A stretch of 64,000 nt of DNA. Source: Bacillota bacterium. Lineage in GTDB: Bacteria > Bacillota > Bacilli > Desulfuribacillales > Desulfuribacillaceae. Where the stretch lies: the NCBI GenBank assembly GCA_023388635.1, contig JAEWFW010000043.1:1-64000 (forward strand), read 5' to 3'. Shown piece after piece: positions 18,136 to 25,041 of the stretch (the first letter of the stretch is position 1; the number at the start of each line of letters is the position of its first letter). A model generated the notes under the pieces. It was not told where the DNA came from and searched no databases. It saw nothing but the letters and a program-made list of their open reading frames with translations. A program made the position numbers and the translations under genes.

Positions 18136-18597
18136 CTAGTTAGCCGGATCGGTAAATTGATCCATAATTGCCACATCGTCAAATGTAAAGCTAATCTCTT
18201 CGTCAAGCATCTCAGCTTCCGAATCCAACTTTGCCATGATTACGCCGTCGAGATTGACGTTTTTCAACATGATTGTCTGCTTGCCGACGGTCGACGTCGG
18301 ATCTTCATTGATAATCTGCAAATCAAAGTACAAATCCTTGCCGGTGCGTACATAATCGAGCATCATTTGACGGAACTTCGTCGTGAAGTAATAAATCGTC
18401 ATCGAACCTGTGCCGTTCCAGCCGTTAGCTTTATGCTGCGTTCCCCGCTTACCGACGACTTTCATCTCCGCTTTGCTCTTTTCAATCGTCGCTTCAATAT
18501 TTTTTACGCCCATTAATTCTTCGACGCGACCGCCAATCGTCATATAGGCGCGTCCTTCTTGCCCACTAATTGCATCTCTTGATTTTAAAAATGCCAT
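18136..18597 (-). CDS. Tail tube protein (XkdM)
   Basis: A 153-residue protein of the XkdM/DUF2001 family. It starts AFLKSRDAISGQEGRAYMTI and has KRGTQHKANGWNGTGSMT and the ending EEISFTFDDVAIMDQF. It forms the inner rigid tube driven through the target envelope when the sheath contracts. It follows the sheath gene after two bases. Confidence 0.95.
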   Translation of the reverse strand: MAFLKSRDAISGQEGRAYMTIGGRVEELMGVKNIEATIEKSKAEMKVVGKRGTQHKANGWNGTGSMTIYYFTTKFRQMMLDYVRTGKDLYFDLQIINEDPTSTVGKQTIMLKNVNLDGVIMAKLDSEAEMLDEEISFTFDDVAIMDQFTDPAN

Positions 18598-18599
18598 TG

Positions 18600-19922
18600 T
18601 TATCTCACCTGCACTTTAAAGTATAGTTTTTCTACGGAATCAGTCGGTTGGACGTACACTGTGCAAAATACACTATCTGCGTCGTTCCCCGGCAAAATAA
18701 TCAAATCAGTCTGTGGATCGAAATTCTGAATCGCATTCATACTCTGCAATGTCTCCATATAGTGGATGCATTCCCCTTTGAGCAGATTGTGCCCGTCTTC
18801 GTCGTTGTTGATTTTACCGATATAAAAATCAGAAAAGATTTGTACAAAACTGTTATTGATATTGTCGAGCACGCGAACCACTCTGTTCTTGCTGAACGCT
18901 TTGCCGTGTGACGGCGTAAAGCTCGTCAATGTGTTGATATCCTGCTCAACGATGACTTTGCTGTCGTTTGTCGTAAACACGAGTTCTCCGGCTTGCAATG
19001 CTTCGATGATTTGGGTATTCGTGTATCTCGGAATCACATCGACTGCGTCATCATACGTCTGATATGTCAGCGATTGATCGACATTGGCTCCTGCTGTGGC
19101 ACCTGCCACCCAAGCCGTAGCTTGTACCGGTGTAAGTTCTGTGCCGTCGGCAAGAACGACGCCGTTCTTCACGCTGATAACTCCTTCGTAATCGGCAAGC
19201 GGATAGTTCTCTAATACGCACTGAACCTTTTTGCCTTCATCTTCACGCATGCGTTTGACAAACGATACGAATACACTCTTCAATGTCGGGTCGGTAACCG
19301 GCAAGGCAATCGTATCAAACGAATGTGTTTCGATTGCCGACAAGTAGTCGAGGTAGTCTTGATTTGTCACTGTACCGTTGGCTCCGCCTGACAGCCTGAT
19401 TCCTGCCGATTCTTGTAATGCAGCTTCTTCAGTACCTGAGAAAGTGACCCAGTCATTGTCGATTAACTCTGCAATGCTCGCCACTGTCTGCGTATCTGCA
19501 ACAGTTCCCGCGATGATTGTCGTTATATCGTATTTTTGTTCGTCATCGATATTTTTTTCAACGACAACGATAATGTCATTACCGCGAATACCGCCGTGTA
19601 GAGCTGTCACAGTTAAATCACCGATCATAGCCGTTGCCTGCGTGCCTGTGTTCACGCGATAGATAAGTGCTTTTTTCGCTCGTTTCAATGCTTCACGTAT
19701 CAATAAAAGTTCCGGAGATGTAAGCGAATATCCAAGTTTTGTATATACGTCTTCTCCCGCTTCTACTGTAATTACATTTTTACTGCTGCCCCACGGCAAT
19801 ACGACCGGTATCGTAGTGATGCCTCGATCCGCTACCCCTCCTAATGGTTTGGGTTCCGTTTCAAAATTGATGTACACCCCAGGGCGTACTTTGTTGGCTG
19901 TCGACCATGTACCTGCTGCCAT
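18600..19922 (-). CDS. Contractile tail sheath protein (XkdK)
   Basis: A 440-residue protein of XkdK type. Key segments: N-terminal STANKVRPGVYINFETEP, the AALQESAGIRLSGGANGT loop, and the conserved C-terminal lobe KNRVVRVLDNINNSFVQIF...FYIGKINNDEDG followed by a final beta strand. Presence of a sheath establishes that the particle is contractile (R-type), not flexible. It is the first large gene of the structural operon, abutting the 59-residue gene. Confidence 0.96.
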   Translation of the reverse strand: MAAGTWSTANKVRPGVYINFETEPKPLGGVADRGITTIPVVLPWGSSKNVITVEAGEDVYTKLGYSLTSPELLLIREALKRAKKALIYRVNTGTQATAMIGDLTVTALHGGIRGNDIIVVVEKNIDDEQKYDITTIIAGTVADTQTVASIAELIDNDWVTFSGTEEAALQESAGIRLSGGANGTVTNQDYLDYLSAIETHSFDTIALPVTDPTLKSVFVSFVKRMREDEGKKVQCVLENYPLADYEGVISVKNGVVLADGTELTPVQATAWVAGATAGANVDQSLTYQTYDDAVDVIPRYTNTQIIEALQAGELVFTTNDSKVIVEQDINTLTSFTPSHGKAFSKNRVVRVLDNINNSFVQIFSDFYIGKINNDEDGHNLLKGECIHYMETLQSMNAIQNFDPQTDLIILPGNDADSVFCTVYVQPTDSVEKLYFKVQVR

Positions 19923-20102
19923 TTATTCCACCTCTTCTTTCATAAATACATCCAATATTTGTTTCACTTGCTGTCTGCTATACTGCCGATCTGCCTGCAA
20001 CAACGCTTGCAAGCAGTCTCTCTCTACAGGACTCCATTGCTTAGAAGAGAGAATTTGCTGTTTGCTGTACTGCACCTCTGCCATGTTTGCTTGATTTGCC
20101 AT
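19923..20102 (-). CDS. Small conserved protein opening the tail operon
   Basis: A 59-residue, charged, helical protein (EVQYSKQQILSSKQWSPVE, SRQQVKQILDVFMKEEVE). It starts at the ATG at 20102, 7 bases after AGGAGG, and its stop abuts the sheath start. Similar very short proteins with a YSKxQ...SKxW pattern are, as far as I recall, found just before sheath genes in clostridial tail clusters. No function is known. It stands where PBSX has its head and connector genes. Confidence 0.7.
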   Translation of the reverse strand: MANQANMAEVQYSKQQILSSKQWSPVERDCLQALLQADRQYSRQQVKQILDVFMKEEVE

Positions 20103-20207
20103 TCTATCGCCTCCTGTTTTATTGCGCACATTTTTCATTGCGTACATTCAGAAATTCCATGCATGGTTTTGAATGCTGAATTACACTTCATTGGTCTTGT
20201 TTGTTTT

Positions 20208-20253
20208 CGGAACATACGTTCCGTATTTATATATTACTACGGCTGTATGTGAC
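20208..20253 (-). promoter_or_regulatory. LexA (SOS) box and candidate promoter of the tail operon
   Basis: CGGAACATACGTTCCG (20208-20223), a 6-bp perfect dyad around ATAC, lies between the Xpf-like stop and the first tail gene. It matches the LexA consensus at 13 of 14 core positions and the two boxes before the WYL gene. Directly upstream on the minus strand are TATAAA (20226-20231) and GTCACA (20248-20253), 16 bp apart. The promoter hexamers are moderate; the box is strong. Confidence 0.75.
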
Positions 20254-20637
20254 ATTGGTGACAACTTGATTTACTGCTTGCTTCCCGCGAAAAAACCGGC
20301 TGTGCATCTGGCGGATATTCTCTTCTGAGTTTCCTCCACCTAAAGCAATCGCGATCTGTTTCCAAGACATGCCCTCGACATAGCGCATGGAGAGCATTTG
20401 CCGAATCAGACTGTCTTCAATATTTGTGATGTAACGCTCCAACCGTTCCCTCGTTTCAATCACTCGCTCAAGCCGCTCTTCCAATAACGCCTGTAATCGG
20501 TGAATTTTGTCATTGTAACCGCCTGTGGTAATTCCTCCATCGTAGCGATATCCTGTCTGTACCTCTTTTAACTGCTTTTGTAAAAGCATAATTTCTTTAT
20601 TTATATAGCGTAATTGCGATAATTCTTGTTGATTCAT
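20227..20637 (-). CDS. Xpf-like sigma-70 region-4 transcription factor (DUF1492-like)
   Basis: A 136-residue protein. The N-terminal half is a long charged helix (INKEIMLLQKQLKEV, RLQALLEERLERVIETRERLER). The C-terminus has a sigma region-4 style helix-turn-helix (IRQMLSMRYVEGMSWKQIAIALGGG...HSRFFRGK). PBSX Xpf, in the same position after xtrA, activates late structural genes. The ATG at 20637 is 9 bases after AGGAGG; the longer upstream frame has no family match. It would turn on tail genes after induction. Confidence 0.82.
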   Translation of the reverse strand: MNQQELSQLRYINKEIMLLQKQLKEVQTGYRYDGGITTGGYNDKIHRLQALLEERLERVIETRERLERYITNIEDSLIRQMLSMRYVEGMSWKQIAIALGGGNSEENIRQMHSRFFRGKQAVNQVVTNVTYSRSNI

Positions 20638-20771
20638 TAAAATTGACCTCCTTAATCTATTGCTAACTTTGCCAATAAAGAAAACTTGGCATTCCGAAGA
20701 GTATGCCTTAGTTGCACTTATACTATCTACATTAGTATTTATACCCGCAGGGCATACGTTTTTGATAGTAC

Positions 20772-20813
20772 AAAAAAACGGACACCGAGCAAGCAATGTG
20801 CTTGTCAGTGTCC
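20772..20813 (-). terminator. Strong Rho-independent terminator after the XtrA-like gene
   Basis: Long hairpin, outer arms GGACAC / GTGTCC and inner arms CAAGCA / TGCTTG, followed on the minus strand by seven T. It separates the early (XtrA-like) transcript from the sigma gene, so the Xpf-like gene needs readthrough or its own promoter. Confidence 0.88.
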
Positions 20814-20875
20814 GCCGGATTGCCGGTAGGACTGCCGTTATTTTATTTTCTATGATAAAAAGTCGATTTTGCAGA

Positions 20876-21076
20876 TTAGAATTCTTCGCCTTCTTCAAAG
20901 CGCACCCGTTTCACTTTACCATTATGGGTGACAATCCGCGTTTCCGCGAAATCCGGCAATTCGCTGTATTTGGCTATACCGTTTGAGAAGATAATCACAC
21001 AGGAAGATGTTGCTCTACCTGTATGACGTTCCACAATATCTGCTATCTGATTTTTCTGAATCTCTGCCAGTCGCAT
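20876..21076 (-). CDS. XtrA-like small protein (DUF3954)
   Basis: A 66-residue protein whose C-terminal half has the DUF3954/XtrA pattern: CVIIFSNGIAKYSELPDFAET followed by RIVTHNGKVKRVRFEEGEEF-type residues. XtrA of PBSX is an early protein of unknown function located just before xpf, as here. It is the first gene of the minus-strand transcript driven by the consensus promoter at 21172-21200. Confidence 0.75.
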   Translation of the reverse strand: MRLAEIQKNQIADIVERHTGRATSSCVIIFSNGIAKYSELPDFAETRIVTHNGKVKRVRFEEGEEF

Positions 21077-21119
21077 GATGCACCACCATTTCCTAGATTT
21101 AACAAGTAATTCAGCGAAC

Positions 21120-21271
21120 TTTCCACCTCAAATGGTCATCCTAAAATTTCCACAATCTGATTTGTATAGCCATTATATTTCCTTATTTGGAATTTGTCAA
21201 TGCTATTTCGCCAAAAATATTCCATCGTTGGAATTTCTACTATTGACTCAATATACAAATTCTGCTAAACT
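21120..21271. promoter_or_regulatory. Divergent promoters and repressor operators of the tail locus
   Basis: Minus strand: perfect TTGACA (21195-21200), 17 bp, TATAAT (21172-21177) for the XtrA-like gene. Plus strand: TTGACT (21243-21248), 17 bp, TAAACT (21266-21271) for the repressor. Between them is ATTCCA-tcgt-TGGAAT (21219-21234). Further TTCCA/TGGAA half-sites occur at 21121, 21148 and 21188. They are likely Xre binding sites. Confidence 0.78.
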
Positions 21272-21295
21272 GTTCTTATCTAGGAGGAGATAAAT

Positions 21296-21706
21296 ATGGG
21301 GTTAGGTAAGATTAATGCACTGCGTAAGGCACAAGGATTCAGCATTGAGGATTTATCAAAACGATCCGGTGTCCCTTTGGGAACTCTCAGCAAAATTACC
21401 GCTGGGATCACGAAAAATCCCAATATCGATACGGTAATCGCAATTGCCAATGCGCTACATTGCACATTAGATGATTTGAGCGATCAACCGCAATCAATGC
21501 CACGTAAAGTTACAAAGGAAGAATACAAACTCTTAGATAAATATCACGCTCTTGATCTTAAAGGGAAACACACCATTAACACGATCTTAGACGTAGAATA
21601 CAACCGTTGCACCAACAATTTGCATTTCGCGCCCATCGCTGCCCATAATGACGACCTCTCTGACGATCAATTGGATTTGATGAAACAGGATATAGACGAG
21701 TTGTAA
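21296..21706 (+). CDS. Xre-family repressor of the tail locus
   Basis: A 136-residue protein. Residues ~5-60 are an HTH_3/Cro-CI DNA-binding domain (INALRKAQGFSIEDLSKRSGVP, LSKITAGITKNPNIDTVIAIA). The remainder is short and has no S24 self-cleavage domain. It is read from its own promoter, divergent to the early gene, with AGGAGG before the ATG. Relief of repression therefore probably depends on the ImmA-like product of the next gene, as in ICEBs1 and PBSX-type elements. Confidence 0.92.
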   Translation: MGLGKINALRKAQGFSIEDLSKRSGVPLGTLSKITAGITKNPNIDTVIAIANALHCTLDDLSDQPQSMPRKVTKEEYKLLDKYHALDLKGKHTINTILDVEYNRCTNNLHFAPIAAHNDDLSDDQLDLMKQDIDEL

Positions 21707-21722
21707 AGACAGAGGTGATACA

Positions 21723-22184
21723 ATGAGCACTTATGAAAAGCTAATCATTGAATCCTACGAAGTTGAAGTTGTCGAAAAGCACTTCAAATCGAAAGCAAAA
21801 GGATTATGTAAGGGGAATAAAATCGCAATCAGTAAAACATTGAAAACGACTGCCGAGAAGGCTTGCATTTTAGCTGAGGAACTCGGGCACTACTATACGA
21901 CAGTCGGCAATATCCTCGACCAGGCGACGATCGAAAACCGTAAACAGGAGATGCGCGCCCGCGCTTGGGCGTACATGCGGCTAATTCCGCTTGAGCATTT
22001 TCTAGATGCCTACAACGCCGGCATTACAAACCGTTATGAACTGGCTGAATTTTTAGATGTCACGGAAGATTTCTTGATTGATGTACTCGCTTATTATAAA
22101 GGGAAATACGGCGTCTCAAAAATTGTCGGAAATTTTGAAATCTATTTTGAACCGCTGGTGATTATCCATATTTTTTATAGGTAA
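21723..22184 (+). CDS. ImmA/IrrE-like (DUF955-related) protein
   Basis: A 153-residue protein of the phage ImmA/XkdA group: LAEELGHYYTTVGNILD, NRKQEMRARAWAYMRLIP and a C-terminal winged-helix-like ELAEFLDVTEDFLIDVLAYY. The canonical HExxH is read here as EELGH, so the first zinc histidine is Glu, a form I recall in many phage members. It is cotranscribed with the repressor (16-bp gap) and is the likely anti-repressor; whether it still cleaves is open. Confidence 0.82.
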   Translation: MSTYEKLIIESYEVEVVEKHFKSKAKGLCKGNKIAISKTLKTTAEKACILAEELGHYYTTVGNILDQATIENRKQEMRARAWAYMRLIPLEHFLDAYNAGITNRYELAEFLDVTEDFLIDVLAYYKGKYGVSKIVGNFEIYFEPLVIIHIFYR

Positions 22185-22186
22185 AA

Positions 22187-22226
22187 TAAAAAATCGCAGC
22201 CATAATCAGCTGCGATTTCTATATAT
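22187..22226. terminator. Bidirectional Rho-independent terminator
   Basis: Perfect 10-bp arms AAATCGCAGC (22191-22200) / GCTGCGATTT (22209-22218), flanked by A-rich and T-rich tracts on either side. It serves the ImmA-like gene and the convergent DUF5392-like gene and marks the tail-locus edge. Confidence 0.88.
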
Positions 22227-22238
22227 TTTTATAACACA

Positions 22239-22688
22239 TTACATCTTCGATTCGTTTATTTTTTTCATTCGTTCCTCTTTATTCAAAAATTCAAAAAATG
22301 TTTGAAAGGCATATGTCGGTTCTGTGTCAATTTGTTCCATGTAATGATCTCGCGTTACCGGCGGTAACAACTTGGTTTGCATCATTCTCGCTTTCATATA
22401 TGCGAGACTCGTCTTCTGAATGATTTTATTCTGATATATTGCTTCCTTATACAATGCCATCCCAATTGCTGCAAGCAGACAGAAAGCTCCAAGCAAGATG
22501 TTATTGCTTACATTCCCGAAGGTCAGATGATATAAATTGACAAGGGAAAAAGACAATATCACTACAGCGACAATTCTATAGATACTGCTCTTCTTTGCCA
22601 ACGGCTGAATGAGCGCTTGCAGCTTCTCTAACTCTATTTTGGTGTACGATGGGAAATTATCATATTTAATAGGCGCCACGCGATTCAC
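22239..22688 (-). CDS. Two-TM membrane protein, DUF5392/YwnF-like
   Basis: A 149-residue protein with two adjacent membrane segments (IYRIVAVVILSFSLVNLYHL and ILLGAFCLLAAIGMALY) between a charged N-terminus and a ~55-residue helical cytoplasmic tail. General layout, length and the PxYTKIELEKLQ start resemble the DUF5392 family of Bacillales. Function unknown. It is convergent to the ImmA-like gene. Confidence 0.65.
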   Translation of the reverse strand: MNRVAPIKYDNFPSYTKIELEKLQALIQPLAKKSSIYRIVAVVILSFSLVNLYHLTFGNVSNNILLGAFCLLAAIGMALYKEAIYQNKIIQKTSLAYMKARMMQTKLLPPVTRDHYMEQIDTEPTYAFQTFFEFLNKEERMKKINESKM

Positions 22689-22751
22689 TCCTCCATATAT
22701 TTAATGATATTTTATATGTTTCAATACATGCAAATATATATACATAAACAC

Positions 22752-22798
22752 ATACTGTATTTAAATTACAGTATTCCCTACTTTACTCACGTAGTCAA
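22752..22798 (-). promoter_or_regulatory. Palindrome and possible promoter upstream of the DUF5392-like gene
   Basis: Perfect 8-bp dyad ATACTGTA (22752-22759) / TACAGTAT (22767-22774). A minus-strand TTGACT (22793-22798) lies 17 bp before AATACT within it. An operator is plausible. The rest of the gene-free stretch 22689-23024 is AT-rich with no feature apart from a hairpin near 22923-22961. Confidence 0.4.
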
Positions 22799-22922
22799 GT
22801 GAAATGGTGCCTGTTATTCATATTAAAATTATACACTTTTTATATGAACTGGATATGAATTTGTGAAAATTGGGAACATACTAACATTTACAATTTCCTC
22901 ATTATTATCCTCAAAATCAGAG

Positions 22923-22961
22923 GAAACCGGAGACAGCGATTATTCGCTACTCCCCGGTTTC
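22923..22961 (-). terminator. Hairpin after the radical SAM gene
   Basis: Arms GAAACCGG / CCGGTTTC with an inner AGCGA/TCGCT stem. The T tract on the minus strand is poor (CTCTGATTTTGAGG), so terminator strength is uncertain. Confidence 0.5.
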
Positions 22962-23024
22962 TGGCATTAAAAAGTGTGAAATACTTTACAGAATAAGCAA
23001 TGATTGAATTATATCGTGCATATT

Positions 23025-24344
23025 TTATACGTCTGTTTTATAATTGAAAACTTGCGGCGTTGTGTAATCGATAGCGACCTCTCTTTGATAAACTCCGTCT
23101 TCTCTTTGCTCCATCACATGGGAAGCAATCGCCACTTCCACTTCTAATCCTTTTAGCCACAGGATTTTTTCAGGATGAAATTCCAGAAAATCATGGTCAC
23201 GGTTTACTTGGTAAGTACTGTAGTTCTTTTTTCTGAAAACTTTCAATACTTCCGGTATATCTCTGCCGAACACTTTAGCCGTTTTATAAAAATAGTCTTT
23301 ATTAGAAAACAACATAAATTTGTCTACCTTTTGTCCAAAATTCTGTTGATATACCTGCCCTGTATGTTTATTCTCCAGTGAACAGTAATGTACCCCCATT
23401 TTAAAGTTCTGCTGTGTGCTGTATTCCAACAGCTGCAGGCATTCTTGCTCACTGCCGTCAACCGGTAACCCTCCGGCATACCAGTAGTTATACAAAACTT
23501 TATATGGTCGCTGCTTTACTTTAAAGCTCTTTTTATTAAACACCTCAACATTATGGAACGGAAAGCAAAATTCCAATAGGTTAATTCCATAAATCCCCAT
23601 GCGCTCTAACTCATTCAGAATATTTTTCATCTGATCTAATGTATCTGGGATCACCGGCATCTCTACCATAACCCTTGGTATATATGGAACTGCCATTTCT
23701 ATACGTTGCAATTGTTTGGCAATCTGTTGCTCTGTATCATCAGTCTTAATGCTAAAGCGTATTTCATCGAGACCGGCATCTGCCAGACGCTGTAGAATCT
23801 CTTGGTCAACCAATTCCCCACATGTGTACAGACGTGTTTGCGCCTTTGGATATAATGTTTTCGCTTGTCGGAAAAACAGAACTGCTTCCTCTTTATGCAA
23901 CAAAGGTTCTCCGCCTGTCAATGCAATATGCTCCAACTTCTTTTTCTTCTGGTGCATCTCCTCTAATTCCTGCCTACAGTCGCGAATATGATTTTGATAA
24001 TAATGATACTCTTCTTGGTTCTCATTAAAGCAAAAATAGCATTGCCGCACACACTTCAATGAAATAAAAAAAGTTATGCTGTTCTTGCCTTTTTGGCAAG
24101 CGACGCAGGATGGCGAGATGGCATTTAAGCATACACTATGCCCATTATTGCGAAATGATACAGCCATGTCTTGCAACTGTTGTCGCTGCTGTAGATTCAT
24201 ATCTGTTGCATTTTCACTAAAACGAATACCCGTACTTGCCACATTTTCAGCAAAACGGCGATAAACGTCTGCGTATATTTCACTGTATTTTCTAAAAACA
24301 GGATTTTTGACAATGTCAGCGTTGCCAAATAAATCAGTAATCAT
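23025..24344 (-). CDS. Radical SAM protein of unknown function
   Basis: A 439-residue protein. The radical SAM cluster motif CVRQCYFC (Cys ~98, 102, 105) is followed by LTGGEPLLHKEE. About 20 residues before it are three more cysteines (Cys ~72, 80, 83; CLNAISPSCVACQKG), a possible second metal site. The C-terminal ~200 residues have aromatic-rich segments and LEFHPEKILWLKGLEVEVA, not recognised. The ATG at 24344 is 7 bases after GAGGAG. An extended -10 (TGATATAAT, 24390-24395 region) sits 46 bp upstream. No precursor peptide or partner enzyme is adjacent, so substrate is unknown. Confidence 0.85.
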   Translation of the reverse strand: MITDLFGNADIVKNPVFRKYSEIYADVYRRFAENVASTGIRFSENATDMNLQQRQQLQDMAVSFRNNGHSVCLNAISPSCVACQKGKNSITFFISLKCVRQCYFCFNENQEEYHYYQNHIRDCRQELEEMHQKKKKLEHIALTGGEPLLHKEEAVLFFRQAKTLYPKAQTRLYTCGELVDQEILQRLADAGLDEIRFSIKTDDTEQQIAKQLQRIEMAVPYIPRVMVEMPVIPDTLDQMKNILNELERMGIYGINLLEFCFPFHNVEVFNKKSFKVKQRPYKVLYNYWYAGGLPVDGSEQECLQLLEYSTQQNFKMGVHYCSLENKHTGQVYQQNFGQKVDKFMLFSNKDYFYKTAKVFGRDIPEVLKVFRKKNYSTYQVNRDHDFLEFHPEKILWLKGLEVEVAIASHVMEQREDGVYQREVAIDYTTPQVFNYKTDV

Positions 24345-24420
24345 ATGCATACTCCTCATTAAAAACACTTAAACCGAAACTAGTTTTCCATTATATCATA
24401 CATGTGCTATTCAAGCAGCA

Positions 24421-25041
24421 CTACTGTTTGTAAATCCCGTATTTTATCATTTCCAAAAACTTTGTAAATTCTGCAACGGTTGCATCGACATCATCCAGCA
24501 TTGTCTCCCAATTGTCATACCGGCTCAGCAGTTTATTGGAATATGTGTCGACTGCGCTCCAGGCAAAGTCAAATGCCGCTTGCGGATCAACTCCTGACCG
24601 TATATAAGAGTCATCGGCATTCTCTATCAATCGCTGCGTCACTTGTTCCCTATAGGAGTCGACTCTGTCTCTGATTGCCTTTGTTTCCTTTGACAAGTCA
24701 ACAGTAGCAGCTGCCATGAAAAATTTAGAAATTACTTTGTGTTTCATCATAAACGCCACTTTAATTTTTGTCTGCAGTAGTAATCTGTTAAATAACTCCT
24801 TTTCTTCCCAAAGACCGTTTTCCACCTGTGCCTTTTCAAACTGATCCAAACAATCGTTTAGACAGACTAAAAACAGATTACTTTTATTCTCGAAATGATA
24901 AAATACCACTCCTTTTGATACCTGTGCCCTTTTGACAATCGCATCGATGGAAGTCCTATAATAACCATGCAATGAAAATTCGATAATCGCACTTTCCATG
25001 ATCTTTTCTCTGATGGATTTATCGGATTTCGATTCTTGCAC
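24421..25041 (-). CDS. TetR-family regulator of the efflux operon
   Basis: A 206-residue protein with an N-terminal TetR helix-turn-helix (IREKIMESAIIEFSLHGYYRTS, AQVSKGVVFYHFENKSNL) and a C-terminal ligand domain of TetR_C type. The start is GTG; it overlaps the HlyD-like gene by 23 bases, so it is the last gene of the ABC efflux operon. It most likely binds the palindrome in the operon promoter at 29727-29744 and is released by an exported compound. Confidence 0.92.
   Translation of the reverse strand: MQESKSDKSIREKIMESAIIEFSLHGYYRTSIDAIVKRAQVSKGVVFYHFENKSNLFLVCLNDCLDQFEKAQVENGLWEEKELFNRLLLQTKIKVAFMMKHKVISKFFMAAATVDLSKETKAIRDRVDSYREQVTQRLIENADDSYIRSGVDPQAAFDFAWSAVDTYSNKLLSRYDNWETMLDDVDATVAEFTKFLEMIKYGIYKQ

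Larger units (their letters stand above)
8729..22184. mobile_element. Headless PBSX-like contractile tail locus (R-type tailocin)
   Basis: The block of about 13.5 kb holds repressor, ImmA-like protein, XtrA-like and Xpf-like regulators, then sheath, tube, tail chaperone, tape measure, XkdP, XkdQ, XkdR, XkdS, XkdT, YmfQ, fibre, XkdX-like, holin and amidase, in PBSX order and nearly all tightly packed. Searching every frame I see no terminase, portal, protease, major capsid, head-tail connector, replication or integrase gene, and no obvious attachment repeats. The structural frames are all intact. This composition is that of a chromosomally fixed phage-tail-like bacteriocin rather than a prophage. 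Confidence 0.85.

Noticed and set aside
20638..20770. Separate promoter for the Xpf-like gene
   Set aside because: Several TATA-like hexamers (TATAAA, TATAAG) but none with a credible -35.
8729..22184. Integrase or attachment sites of an intact prophage
   Set aside because: No integrase frame and no flanking direct repeats could be found by eye.
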